64,000 bases of DNA from Telmatactis stephensoni (GCA_029948255.1 JALIZF010001512.1:1-64000), one strand, 5' to 3'. Shown: positions 48,336 to 59,902, counted from the first letter of the stretch. Made by a program: numbers and translations. The notes: generated by a model from the sequence alone, not told the origin.

Positions 48336-51300
48336 CTAGTACATCTTAATGTACTGTAAAAGAATTACAGAAGTGATGATACCAAATAGCTGGAGAGAGA
48401 AACAAAACATTAGTATTTATATATTATTAAAATAATCAAGTGTGTACAGTCCCAAATAAGAAGTAAATCAGGGAGGCTTACTTAATATTTCACATTAGAA
48501 TGTATATAGTATCAAGTTCTAGTTTAAATTCAAATAGTATAAAATTCAAGAAAATTGTGTAATACAATACAACACCTAGGATTAAGTTGAAAGCAAGCCT
48601 GATATTGAATAGCTGTGTTGCCAGATTGCTTAAACGCTGAATGAATGAAGTGGAGCTTCCCACTATTGCAAAACCTCCGCATATAGTTGTTGAATATTTA
48701 GTAGAATCTATCTAAGTATAGAAAAGAAAGAGAAGTTAGATGCTCGTTGATTACGTTATTTGTACAACACGATGGTGAATCGTTACCACACATTAGGATT
48801 TTACGAAACCAACCTGAAGTATTGCCACCGCATTAAAGGTTCCAATATTACAGTCTTAATTGCCTCAAGAAGTGAGAAAGAAAATAGGGAGTATGAATCA
48901 CCTAAGATTGAAAACGAGGAAGACAAGAAATTGCTGTTGACTATATCTCTGACTTTCTTCGATCCCACGTTATGTCAGAAGAAGCGTCAGAAAATTCCCG
49001 CATAAAACCTCAAGAGAGGAAGAGTTTAAGACCCAGATTTACAGGCACTACAAGCAATTATCTGCCATCTGCTACAGTAGAGTGCTTACGATATATCCGT
49101 GAAAAACGTTGTAAGGATTTGCACTAATTAAACAATAGACAACAAAGGGTTTTGCGCTATTTGTAATACAATTTAGTTCGCTAACTTTTTCACGGATATA
49201 TATTATAAGCACTCTACTAATCAGCAATTCAACGCAAGAAGACCATAAACGAAACACTCTAACGAGTGCGCGTTGTGTGAAAAGGCTCGTGATTCCTCAA
49301 GATGTTACAAGATTTGGAAGAAATCTGTCGATGAAAGATTGAAGTTAATCAAAGATTGAAGTCAATCAAAAGAAGTTGTGTTTTAATTGTCAGCGCCCCT
49401 CTGGACTAAATCATTCAAGTGCAAGCTGCAAAGAAGGCTGCAATAAAAAAAGAACCATGTCCTGTTACATCGAACTTCACAAAGATTAGTCCCAATCGAA
49501 GGCAATGATCGCAATTCCAACTCTGAAAGGCAAGATTCTTCGATTGATCAAGTAGTTGGCCATTCTGGTGTATTTGCTGGAGTGATAGCATCTGAAAGTC
49601 AAGCAAGATTACTCCCTTCTGCTCTTCCCGTAATACACTACAATGGCATACAATTAGAAGTTCGAGTTTTGGTGGATACTTCAGTGGTAGTGACCATTAA
49701 ATACCAACAGGTATTTACACCAGAGGATTTATCATCTATACCAAGTAAAGGTCACAGTGAAATCCCGATGATGGGTTTAATAACATTTAATAGAGACGGT
49801 GTGGAAAAACCTCTTAAGATTTTAAACAGCAAGAAAGCAAATGGTCCAGATAAGATACCAACTACATTGCTCAAGGAAACTGCATCAGAAGTAGCAGATG
49901 TTGTGACATTCCTTTTCAACAAATCATATAGCTCCGATATTGCTATTTACAAACACTCCAAAACCATTTTTGGAGTCGTTGGACTAAAGAATACATCTGC
50001 CACGTCTTACCCTATGACAAAAGTGGACCAACCAAACCAAATTGCTCAAGGAAAATGTTGTTCTGATCACTGATGATAACATTCCCATCCCATCCCATCC
50101 CATCCAATCCGATCCGATCCGATTCAATCCAATCCAATAAAGGTGTATTCCAGATGCAACTAAAAATTGTGTAACATATACATTGTTTGATAAAAGCGAG
50201 TATGTTACAATAGCAAAATAAATGATAGGCATCTAGCTAGCAAAGGAAGTTGTGAGTATTCGAAGACGACAGTGGAAGTTAGGGAAAATCCTTCAAACAC
50301 TTCCTGGATCAGATGATCTGATTTGCACAGTGAAAGTAACACTAGACAAGAACGGGACAAGTCATCAATAGACCAGTGCAAAGATCACATCTATTAGAAG
50401 TAAACAAAATTTCATAGTACAACACAAGCACCTAGGATTAAGTTGAAAGCACATGGTCAAGTACCCAAGTCAAGTGAATTTTACAGTTCTCAAGTTTCAA
50501 GTCAGATTAAACTCCATTTTAAGCTATTTTATAATATTATCAAGTGACAAAATGAACCAAGTCTAAAATTACCATACGACGTCAGTTGTGATGTCAAGTA
50601 AGTACATTAATTACAAATATGGGCCCACACACAAATGAATATAAAAACTGCAGAAGCAACAAGGCCTTGCACTGTAACCATGTACTTTGTGTGTGATTAG
50701 CACTAAAACTTTTACTTAGGTACAAGTATTGTAAATAAAAACAATCAAACCATTTCCAAACCTGTTCTAATCATTTCTCATCAAAACTTGTCATTTTTGA
50801 GGAAAACCATAATAATAACATAGTAATAATATGGTGATTCCATGACCACTCTTTATCAATATCCAACTTCAGAGACACTACTTGCCACATACAAAGGAAT
50901 GAAGGGAAGGCTTCGTTCATAAAGCTCAGTGATTCATAACATGACAAGAGTTTAAGCACATAGCCTCATTCTAAATCCTCTGTATGTGGCAAGTGAAGCA
51001 TATCTTGGAACTGGACTCTTCTCATCCAGTGCAATCAGTTTACATAATAAGGTACATAGACGACTTTCAAAAATGGCGGGCTCATTGTTCACGATAACGA
51101 GGCCAGAAAGGCCTCCAAAATCAACATCGCATCAAATGATTCTAAATATATAAGAATTATCCTGTAAAATGCACATAAAATAGGTATTCTAAAAGGAAAA
51201 GGAACACATCGTCTTTGATAGCAATAGAAGTGTCGCCACGCTTATTTTCTAGTAACAAGGCCTTTGTGGCCTCGTTCTCATGTACTAGGCCGCCATTTAT

Positions 51301-54300
51301 GAAAGTCGTGTATGCAGCAAGTTAACATACCTGACAAAGACCAATTCCCAATCCAACTCCTGCCAAAATAGTGAAGTGTTCCATAAAGTAATCCTCTAAC
51401 ATCTTGATGCAGCCCTGATTAAAAATGAATCAGTGAAAATAAACTAAGAGAGAATAAATGAAGCTATCATTGAATCAATGTCAACACCTATGGCAATGGG
51501 GCTCAATATTTTTTGGTTAATTTCTCCTTCACTCCCTCTCCGACTGATACTCACAATACTGATGCATACGTGGCGCGGCCGCGCCTGCTTACCACATTAT
51601 AAGGAAGAAAACGAAACAGTTCTTCCTCAGGAACTAGTAAAATTTACTAGGAGAACTTTTTCAAGGGCCTTGTCAAAAGTAAAATGGCAGGAGCTCACGG
51701 TCCTATATTCACCGTTGAAAGGAACCTCCACAACCTTGGTTTCACCCACACTGGAGGCTGGAATGAAAGAGGATATTTGAAAACGTCATATGGATATACG
51801 AAAAGTATTATTTTCCTTTGATGATTGCCTAGGGGAACGGCAAGGGACATTTCTTTATGTTGCACGTCCAATCTTGTGTGCTTTGTCGGCACTGGAGAAT
51901 GCTGGTGGGGATGAAGAGGAGGAGGATGCCCCAGATCCACAATCAATCAAAGATATGTTGGAGGACGCGCTGGTGTTCCTTGGAAATGCTACCTTCAGGC
52001 TTAATGCCTGGATGCAAAAACGTTTCTCAGAATACTTGACTGAGATTGGTAAGCGAACCCTGAAGGAAGGCATCCCCTCAGATAGATACCTCTTCCTTCA
52101 CAAGTTCCACGAACGAATCGAGAGTGAACATGATCATAGCGCAACTAGTAGCAAGTTGATTAACAAGCCAACAGCAGAGAAGCATAAGTTTTCTTATAAG
52201 GAAGGGCAGCCCTTTCGTGGAAATTATAAAGCCACCAATTATATGTTGGTGTAGCCAGCGACCGCTCAACAGAGAGGAGGTGGTCCTATGCTCAAAAATA
52301 TTCGGGCAGCACAAAGCGTGCCCCTCGAGGATGGAACTAAGCAACTCGCAGCCAATAAAACTTGCACATGACTATCAGCTGCCGAGACTGGACTCTTTAG
52401 TGACCCCAACTGAACAATCAGCAACACGTTTAGAATTTTTTATAGACAACTGGCGGAAAATAACGCAAGATACATGGACATTACAAACAGTTCAGGGATT
52501 ACAAAATTCCCTTTTTCTAGCGGCCAAGACAGTGGCGCATACGCGTAACTCGAATGAAAACATTCGAAGAGAACCGACAAATGGAGCTAGAGATCAACAA
52601 ACAGATGGCCAAAGGAGCTATCACGATAGTTTTGCCACAGGAAGACCAATTCAGATACACAATATTCCTTGTACAAAAAGAAAATGGACACTATCGCCCC
52701 ATTATCAACGTACGGGCGCTAAACAGATTTCTAGCCAAAGAGAAGTTCAAGCTAGAAGGTCTACAGGTAGTGAGATCGCTTATTCACCAAGAAGATTTCA
52801 TGATGAAACTAGATTTGAAGGACGCATGTTATGCGTTACCAATCTTCCATCAGCACAAAAGGCACCTGCGCTTTGTTTTTCAGGATAAAATGTGCGAGTT
52901 CCAGTGCCTCCCTTTCGGACTTTAATCGGCTCCTCGAGCGTTTACAAAAGTCCTGAAGCCAGCCTTAGTGGTGATGCGTACTCTGGGGATCCGTACAGTA
53001 ATGTAAAACGACGACATCTACACCAACAAAGCGAATCATTACAAGTTCTGTTCAATCAAATAGTGAGATTCCTGGAGGGTCTGGGCTTCCTAGTAAAGTC
53101 AGAGAAATGTTCAACTCTTCCATCATAACAGTTCCATAACAGATTCAACTCTTCCATCATAACAGATCACATTCCTGGGTGCCCAGTTGGACTCGGCGAG
53201 AATGGAATTTTCACTTCCGGGTTCCAAGCTTACATAACTCAAGGAAACATGCCATCTGTTCAGGAAGTTTCAGGTCCTGATTCCTCTGATGAATCATGCA
53301 CTGTTGGACTTGGATTTGTGGATTTCAGCAGAACGGGCTCGCCTGAATGGACACCCATTTCAGCTTCCCCCATTCGATGCGACGATATGGACGGATGCGT
53401 CGAAGAAAGGATGGGGTGCCAAGTATCGAGGAATATCAACAGGTCGTCACTGGAGTCCCGAAGAGGCGCAGTGTCATATCAATACTCTGGAGTTAAGAGC
53501 AGCAACCCTAGCTCTCAGGGCCTTTCTACAGACGAGGGACACTGTATACCCTGCATACCCACATTCACTTGCGAATGGACAACACCACGGCGGTAGCTTA
53601 CGTGAACAAGAGGGGAGGGACTCGTTCTTTCAGTTCAGCCCTTATGACTCAAGCATTAGAACTGTGGTCAGTGGTACTATCAAGAGGGATATGGTTAACA
53701 GCCCAGCACATCCCAGGGGTGGAGAATTGCGATGCCGATGCAGCATCCATATAGATGGAATCTCGCACAGAGTGGACACTGAACAGGCAAGTCTTCAGAG
53801 CAATATGTCAGAGTTTCTATTGGCCAGAGATAGATCTCTTTGCCTCCCGGTTGAATCACCAACTTCCCAGGTACATATCCCGGTTTCCAGACCCGGGCTC
53901 CTTAGCAGTGGATGCATTTCTACAGGACTGGGGGATGTGGACATCATTCATCAACCCACTGATAGTCCCGATTCCCAGGATCCTCGGAAAGACCAGACAG
54001 GATCAAGCAAGAACACTGTTGGTAGCTCCGAATTGGAAGGGTCGTCAACCCTGGTACCCAGACCTCCTACAACTGTTGGAGGACTATCCATTACTACTTC
54101 CTCAGGAGGAGACACTTCTGTATCTACCGTTTCAAGCTTCAGAGCACCATCCCCTATGGAGGTCTCTTCATCTAGCAGTATGGCCACTATCTGGCAGCGA
54201 TACAGATCAGATGGCCTTCCAGAGGAAGTTACATCAATCATGCTCTCATCATGGACATCATGGTCAGATGCCACAAAGAAGCGCTACTGAGGTCCTTGGA

Positions 54301-57300
54301 GGGCCTGGACACAGTGGTGTGCTGAACAGGGTTCCTGTCCCCTTTCAGCTCCTGAGGTTCTCCAGTTTTTAACCTCTCTTGTTTTACAGGATAAACTTGA
54401 ATACCGAACAATAGCGCTCTACAAATCTGCAATTTCACAAACACACGACCCGGTGGGGACCGTCCAGTTGGGTTCCCTGCCTATTGTTTCAAGATTCATG
54501 AAAAGAGTTTTTCGAATGAGACCACTTCGACCTAAGTACTGTATGAGTGTGGGGACTGCATCGTCCTTTCTAGAATCCTTAGAACCACTTGAAGAGTTAA
54601 CACTAAAACAGCTCTCATACAAAACTGTCTTACTACTGGCCTTGACATCAGCAGCCAGGGCCCATGAGCTTGCAGCTTTGGACCTTAACTGCACAATGCA
54701 AAAGGAGACCGCATGGGAGTTTACTCTGAACACTCTGTAAAAACATCTCGACCGGGACACAAGGGTCGCAAGATCTACCTTCAGTCCTTTTATGAGAACC
54801 CGAAAATCTGCATTGTACGTACCCTTAAGTGTTATGTTCAAAGGACCAAAGACATTGATCAGGACATCAAGTAAACTGCTTATATCATATGTCTCTCCAC
54901 ATGGAGCTACCTCAAGTCAGTCGGTGTCAACGTGGCTGACACAGTCCCTCCATATGGCTGGAGTACCCCTTCACTACATTCGCTATTCTACCAGGGGAGC
55001 CTCCACATCAGCAGCAGCAGATGCAGGACTTTCAGTAGCAGAGATTATAGAGGTGGCAGACTGGGCGTCGGCCGAAACACAGGGAAGCCTCCATCAACAC
55101 ATTTTCAAGAGTAATAGTGAATAGTAAATAACTGTTATTATAGTGACTGATCAGTAGTCATGAACTCTAGTGTTTATACAGTTGTGTTAGTTGCTGGATA
55201 CCTTTTGGACTTTGGGGGTATTAGCCTTTCAACTTTCCCTATAATCTCAAATATAGAGGAATTGAATGCTTATTATATTTGTATGATTTGTTTAAGCATC
55301 TTCCTATAACAAGTACAATATTGTTTAAGATACATTACGTTTCTTTGGCTTGGCAGTGTTGCTTCGAAGTCTGCATCAGTATTGTGAATATCAGCTGGAG
55401 AGGGAGTGAAGGAGAAATGAAATTTCCCCAAAGGGTAACTTACCTGATGGGGAGATGTAGTTCTTCGAACTCCCTCTTAGACTGATATGAGCAATACTGG
55501 TCCCCAGGCCATGTAGGAAATCTATTCCTCCCCTCCGTTTACTGCCAATGGAACAATTCTTCAGCTCTCCGCTCACTCAGAGGAAGCAGCGCGTGCGTTT
55601 TCGTTTCTTTATAATGTGGTACCCAGGCGCGACCGCGCAACGGATATGCATCTCCCCATCAGGTAAGTAACCCTCTGGGGAAATTCCATTTCTTCTATAT
55701 CGTTGTACGTTTATATATATTAACCCATATTGTATGGCAATATCTGATTCAAATGTTTTTTTCAATATGAGCTTTTGGCTGTCCACAACGAATGCTGGTC
55801 ACATTGCCCCATTACCATGACGCCCCAACCATGACGCCCCAAGTATGACTCCCCATTGTACAGTCATGACGCCCCCAAATCTGCCATGACGAAAGAAAAT
55901 AATTTTAACTAAAACTATTATTAAAGTTTCTGGAGCTAACCTTTTCATTGATATTTGAGGGATGATCTCTTATTCCACACTGATAGGTAACCGTTTTACA
56001 ACAAGAATCAGGTACTGTGTTGTTTCCACTTAATTTGTTCTGTTTCCAAGAAGTACTGTTCCAGCTTTTAGAGCTCACATCTCCACAGCAATGATACTAT
56101 TTCATGGTAAATAGAGTATAGTTTAGCTTGATTATAATTACAATATATTTATAATCAAAGTTGTTAAAATTAATGAAAACAACTTATAATAAGTGATCAA
56201 ACCATCAATGGCATATATAACTCATGGATTGAGTTCACATTGAGATACAGAACATGTAAGACGCAGATTAGATATAAATTCCATAAATTGGTATGTTCAC
56301 TCCTTAGTTGGGCTTCCTGTGGTGGTCGCAACCTACCTATGCAGTGCACAAACACTATGAATAATGGATCAGTCTAGATAGAGATATCTTTAAAGCAATA
56401 ATTTGTTTTTATCATTTAATCATTGCTCTCACTTAAGGTTTCCTACAATTTCTCGACTAGTGCTCAACCGGTCAACTTAAAACCGCTGTAGTTCTTAATA
56501 CATAAAAGCACCCACAGTTATAACCTTTCGTTCTCTTACTACATAAAGACTGAAGTTTTTAATGGTGTGTGTTTTGTTTACATTGGGTTTCCATAGCGAC
56601 AAAACAATGACGTCACCATTTTAGATTCCAAGCAATTTTATGCGTTTTTTGACCTAAACTTTTAAAATGACATACAAGGCATTAATATTTAGGACTTTGG
56701 CTAATAGCATATGCACTTTGGAGAAATTCATATAAACGGATTTTGAAATATTTGAGGTACAATTTTTTAACCTCAAAAATAACAATTTATTGTCAGGTTT
56801 CAACTCAATAATTTTAAAATCACAGCAGCATGACAACTCTTGGACTAGTGTCTAAATGTTGTTCATTTATCAGACTACTTCTCAACAAAGTTACGTCAGA
56901 AAGTGCTTTGGATCTCCGTCAGTGTACGCCATTAAGACATGAAATTGGGTTGAATTTTGTCAAAATTTATGCAAAAACGTTGAGTGCTCCAAAAGAAAAA
57001 TCTCTCGGTCAACTGTTTTCTCCCTTTGGTGAGAAGTAGTCTGATATATGAGCAACGTATTGACAGTCGAATAGTTGTCATGCTGCTGGTGGACTGACAA
57101 TAGCCTTTCAGGCGACAGTTTGTTCACAAAATGTTGTTTTTGTTTCCTATTTCATTATTCTCTCTTGTGCTGACAGAGTACAAACACAGAAAAGGTTGCA
57201 ACTAAAATAGGATACAGATTGTGTACAGGTTACCACATACATTTACTATTAGAGCTGGAAAGATTACAATTATGATACTTGAGTGAGAGAGTGACATTGA

Positions 57301-59833
57301 CTTCCCATCCCACATGAATCAAAAATTGGAAAAAAAATTAAAGATTTTTATCAAAATGGTTCAAAGTGCTTCAAAACAGTGTCGGTCGACGTCATCAAAA
57401 TAATCAAATTAAAGAAATATTAATAATTAAAAGATCCAGTGAGAAAAATTACAAGTCAGATTAATTTAATGTGTCTTTGAAAGAATGACCTCAAACCCAT
57501 TAATTTCATTAAATACAGAAAGTACAGCTGGAAACCAGAGGTTTACTATCTATCTTGCTTTGACATTTGTAATTTTGCCACTGAAGCAAGATAGATGGTA
57601 AATCTCTGGTTTCTGGGGTATATATACAGAAAGAGGCAAGAATTTTGCATAATAAAAACTTTCACAGACCAATGGTCTGTTGTCAAGCAAGGTAAGACCA
57701 TTACTAGCCAAGAATTTCAGGCTTTCTTGAGTGACTTTTATCACTAAAAAACACCAGAGACATTGATAGTCGGGCTTTATAGAGAAATTCTTGTGTCAAT
57801 CTGGCTTAAATCACTAAGAATGTATACATAGCCTATACAGGTTGTAATGAATGTCAATTAAGAGGAGATTTTTTTCAAAGACGAGCAATAATGGCAAAAA
57901 GCGCCAAAAACTAGACCTTCGTGCGAGTTTTAATCCAAATTTTCGTTCTGGATTAACACTCAAATCCTTTTTCTGCCGGTTAAAAACTGATGTACCAAGA
58001 TAAAATAACTGTTTGAAACAGATTTTTGAATTGTACAAGACTTTTTCTTGACGCTGTGTTGGGATTAAGCTTTTTCAAGCTGAATATAGAGAAAACATAC
58101 AGCAAATGAGCAAATGCAGGCCTAACCTCATTTTCGATCCAAATTTTCGTTTTGGATTAACACTTTGATTCAACTTTCATCGGCCAAAACTACTTGCAAA
58201 CAACTTAAACTTTCTGACAGAAATGATTTTAATTCTGTACAACAGCTATTCTTCAACTCAGGAGTTTTTGTCGTTCACTGCTCGAACTTGAAAAAAATCC
58301 CCTCTTAATACTCAATCTCTACCTTCTTTTGTAGTTCATCAATGGCATTAGTAACATCATCTTCAAGTCCATATTTGTTGATTTTCCCTTTGATGCCATA
58401 CCTCAGCTCATCTGAAATCTACAAAGATTTAAAATTTAGCCTAGCAAGTGCAATACATGTATAAATCAATGATATTTTCCCTACAATGAGTAAGGATACA
58501 TGAATGAGGGGTACCCCTTTCATACATTGTACACTTTCAATGCAAAAAGTTACTCTTTCAGGTTGTGCCCCCCCCTGTAGTCAATCATACATGTAAGGAG
58601 TACCCCCCTGTAGTCAATCATAGGGAGTACCCCCTGACCCTGGGCCTCAATCTAACAGCCTGAAGCACATTCTCCACTCATCACAGAAAGCACTCGCAGC
58701 GATCATTTTTATTCGCTGTGAAATTTTGAACAATAGATTTTATTCCAAATGAGTACTCGCTGGCTTGCTGCGAGTAATTTCTGCAATGAGTGGAGAATGG
58801 CCTTTAATGTCATCAAAAGGTTTGCAATTACTTATAATAAATCATACATGATTTCCATGTACCACAGTTTTCATTAGACTGAACAAGTGGCCACTTAGGC
58901 AATGTTGTGTATTAAAATAGATTTTGATCAGATAAGATAATTGAAAATCATGGTTATTCATTATTTGAATAGACAATTTACAGTACTGTAAGTGTTATAT
59001 CTTGGTCAACCAATAACAGCCTCAACTGTGCATAATATATTCTTTGGAGTTTGCAGGTAACAGCCTGCAAAGACAGAAAGGCAACAACCAGGGAGGTATA
59101 AATGAACAAAGCAAGTTCTGTAAATTTCTTACCTTTAGGTGGGCTGATACCAAACTGAAAAGAATATATAATGCCCAGCTGAGGCTGTGGTTGACCAAGA
59201 TACAACTGTAATATGTGGCCAGTCTGTTACTTAATGGCTCACTTGGATGAAAATCAGTGAAAATTGGAAACTGATTATGTTTATATGAAGATTAATATCA
59301 TTAGTTATAAATAAATTATTAGATTTCAGAGAAATTCAATTTGGTTTAAAACCTAAAAGAACAATAGGGTTAATCATAATGAGGTTATTCACTCACAATT
59401 TAAATGCCAAAAACCTTCAAGGTTTAAATAACCTCATTGTTGACAATTTTATCCGACTGTCTCTTTTGAATGTAAAAAAAATGTTACTTCATGATGATTA
59501 TTGGTGCCATATCACTTGTTTCACTGTCAGTTTCAAGTCTTTTTCAATTCTAATTAGATTTTGATCCAAGTGCTCCTTTAAAGACAATACAGGTGTTAGC
59601 AATGACTTTCTCAGTCAAAATATGCAGTCTAGTTTTAAATGTTGTAAGACAATATTAAGGTTATGGTGTATATAATGTACATAGCTACATGTATATAAAC
59701 TTCTAACAATAATTAGCAACACACCTTCTTGGTATTTATAAATAATACATTTGATTACCTCATTTCTGTATATTATGGCAACAAGCCCAGTAGAAATCTC
59801 CAGGATAAATATCAACACTAACATTATTATGTA
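48336..59833 (-). CDS. CD151-like tetraspanin, partial (N-terminus missing)
   Basis: Tetraspanins are four-pass membrane proteins that organise integrins and other receptors. Exons on the minus strand, in order: 59833-59759, 58418-58323, 56096-55941, 51414-51331, 48389-48336. All junctions are GT-AG in phase 0, giving 154 residues and a stop. The first visible exon is a hydrophobic helix (TM3, YIIMLVLIFILE). The next begins the large extracellular loop. The third carries the hallmark CCG, then PDSCCKT and QCGIRDHPSN, close to the CD151 type. The fourth starts GCIKMLEDYF and enters TM4. The last ends LLQYIKMY. TM1, the small loop and TM2 (about 80-90 residues) were not found; they are likely beyond 64000. 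DIRS, LINE and MITE insertions lie in the introns, none in an exon. Which tetraspanin subgroup it belongs to is an inference. Confidence 0.9.
48880..49700 (+). pseudogene. BEL/Pao-like gag-protease relic
   Basis: Frames around 49260-49480 read NECALCEKARDSS and, in another frame, a zinc-knuckle-like CFNCQRPSGLNHSSASC (Cys at 49379). ARLLPSALPVI and a degraded VLVDTS follow, resembling the start of a retroelement aspartic protease (normally LLDSGS). Several frameshifts and stops, plus a small transposon at 49077-49217, break it up. It is a dead copy. Assignment to BEL/Pao rests on the knuckle-protease spacing and the IN-like fragment downstream. Confidence 0.55.
49077..49217. mobile_element. 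MITE inserted in the retroelement relic
   Basis: TAGAGTGCTTA...ATATATCCGTGAAAAA at the left and TTTTTCACGGATATATAT...TAAGCACTCTA at the right. About 140 bp. A TA target duplication (mariner-type) is compatible but cannot be told from the ends themselves. Confidence 0.75.
49699..49935 (+). pseudogene. LINE reverse-transcriptase N-terminal fragment
   Basis: YQQVFTPEDLSSIPS is followed by LNSKKANGPDKIPTTLLKE, the well-known segment before the catalytic core of jockey/CR1-like LINE reverse transcriptases. No YxDD box follows. It is fused in frame to the protease-like relic upstream (frame opening at 49582), so the 163-codon open frame is a chimera of two retroelements and not a host gene. Confidence 0.75.
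50091..50139. repeat. (ATCCC)n / (ATCCG)n short tandem repeat
   Basis: About ten imperfect 5-mers, then AATCCAATAAAG. Confidence 0.85.
50240..50372 (+). pseudogene. Retroelement integrase C-terminal relic
   Basis: RRQWKLGKILQTLPGSDDL then VKVTLDKNGTSH up to a stop. It resembles the W..G.V....PG.DG..R.V.V signature at the end of BEL/Pao polyproteins. CACCTAGGATTAAGTTGAAA occurs both at about 48577 and at about 50431, bracketing the relic like remains of direct terminal repeats. Confidence 0.5.
51060..51309. mobile_element. MITE copy 2, next to a tetraspanin splice donor
   Basis: ACGACTTTCAAAAATGGCGG at the left and CCGCCATTTATGAAAGTCGT at the right are inverted ends. Nearly identical to 44513-44753. 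Its right end is 21 bp inside the intron from the donor of tetraspanin exon 51331-51414. Confidence 0.88.
51790..52254 (+). pseudogene. DIRS gag-like ORF
   Basis: About 154 codons with a run of acidic residues (GGDEEEEDAPDP), then DALVFLGNATFRLN, a motif seen in DIRS first ORFs, and a basic/aromatic C-terminus with FRGNYK. Shorter than typical (400 or more), so the N-terminal part is lost or out of frame. Confidence 0.65.
52400..53130 (+). pseudogene. DIRS reverse-transcriptase domain, broken
   Basis: FIDNWRKITQDTWTL starts in one frame. A shift near 52.55 kb leads to FLVQKENGHYRPIINVRALN, MKLDLKDACYALPI and FQCLPFGL. A stop at 52923-52925 ends this frame. The position of the catalytic YxDD box (about 53007) now has an in-frame stop next to NDD. 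LGFLVKSEKC follows in another frame. Catalytically dead. Confidence 0.85.
53250..53754 (+). pseudogene. DIRS RNase H domain, split over two frames
   Basis: WTDASKKGWGA (Asp at 53394) and LELRAATLAL in the frame opening at 53289. MDNTTAVAYVNKRGG, IPGVENCDADA and a stop are in the frame opening at 53569. The four acidic positions of RNase H can be recognised, but a frameshift separates them. Confidence 0.82.
53755..54372 (+). pseudogene. DIRS connecting region
   Basis: WPEIDLFASRLNHQLPRYI, then NPLIVPIPRILGK and LVAPNWKGRQPWYPDL. This follows RNase H in DIRS polyproteins. The 205-codon frame is continuous here. A 333-codon frame covering the same bases is an overlapping shadow. Confidence 0.7.
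54440..55125 (+). pseudogene. DIRS tyrosine recombinase, degenerate
   Basis: The N-terminal half (frame from 54453) has FLESLEPLEELTLKQLSYKT and LTSAARAHELAALD, where the first catalytic Arg is present. A stop near 54738 is followed, in another frame from 54792, by RYSTRGASTSAAADAG and WASAETQGSLHQHIF. The usual His of HSTRG is Tyr here, and no catalytic Tyr aligns near the end, so it cannot work as a recombinase. Confidence 0.8.
55415..55692. repeat. Palindromic right end of the DIRS region
   Basis: TTTCCCCAAAGGGTAACTTA then CCTGATGGGGAGATG at the left is mirrored by CATCTCCCCATCAGG then TAAGTAACCC at the right. Two families of inverted repeats interleave, so this may be a second DIRS terminus or a nested element. 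Confidence 0.65.
55812..55892. repeat. CATGACGCCCC short repeats
   Basis: Four or five irregular copies of CATGACGCCCC or close variants in 80 bp. Confidence 0.7.
56822..57090. mobile_element. Possible inverted-repeat element (tetraspanin intron)
   Basis: CAGCAGCATGACAACT at the left and AGTTGTCATGCTGCTG at the right are inverted ends about 240 bp apart. Non-coding interior. Confidence 0.6.
57531..57613. repeat. Hairpin, arms about 32 bp
   Basis: GAAACCAGAGGTTTACTATC and CTATCTTGCTT pair with the right half with two or three mismatches. The loop is short. Confidence 0.75.
57862..58304. mobile_element. TTAA-flanked inverted-repeat element
   Basis: The ends GAGGAGATTTTTTTCAA and TTGAAAAAAATCCCCTC are inverted with one mismatch; TTAA lies on both sides (57858-57861, 58305-58308). 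Inside, TCCAAATTTTCGTT and TGGATTAACACT occur twice as direct repeats. It ends 18 bp from a tetraspanin exon donor. piggyBac-type MITE candidate. Confidence 0.78.
58665..58801. mobile_element. Small MITE-like hairpin
   Basis: GCACATTCTCCACTCAT with CACTCGCAGC at the left, GCTGCGAGT with ATGAGTGGAGAATGGC at the right. Preceded by two copies of CCCCTGTAGTCAATCATA. Confidence 0.7.
58993..59212. mobile_element. Relative of the 39.5-kb foldback element
   Basis: Arms TATCTTGGTCAACCA...AACAGCCTCA and TGAGGCTGTGGTTGACCAAG, plus GGAGTTTG, are shared with 39485-40036, but the outer arm portions are absent. Confidence 0.75.
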
Positions 59834-59902
59834 CTGAAGAAACAAAGATTGATAACAAGTTTTAGAAAAGAGAAAGAAAAATTAGTACGTACTACTCATT
59901 AC

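Larger units (their letters stand above)
51515..55690 (+). mobile_element. DIRS-type tyrosine-recombinase retrotransposon, inactive
   Basis: The order gag-like, reverse transcriptase, RNase H, connecting region and tyrosine recombinase is that of DIRS elements. The left terminus (51519-51567) is an inverted repeat of about 55369-55413. The next left segment (51564-51613, with GGCGCGGCCGCGCC) is mirrored separately at about 55597-55645, matching the split inverted termini plus internal complementary region of the family. It lies in antisense in the tetraspanin intron, starting about 100 bp from an acceptor site. Many frameshifts and stops: not autonomous. Confidence 0.88.

Noticed and set aside
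49582..50073. 163-codon open frame as a host gene
   Set aside because: It is a fusion of protease-like and LINE-derived segments, both decayed.
53289..54290. 333-codon open frame as a host gene
   Set aside because: Its start is the DIRS RNase H. The rest is a shadow of the DIRS connecting region, which is coded in another frame.
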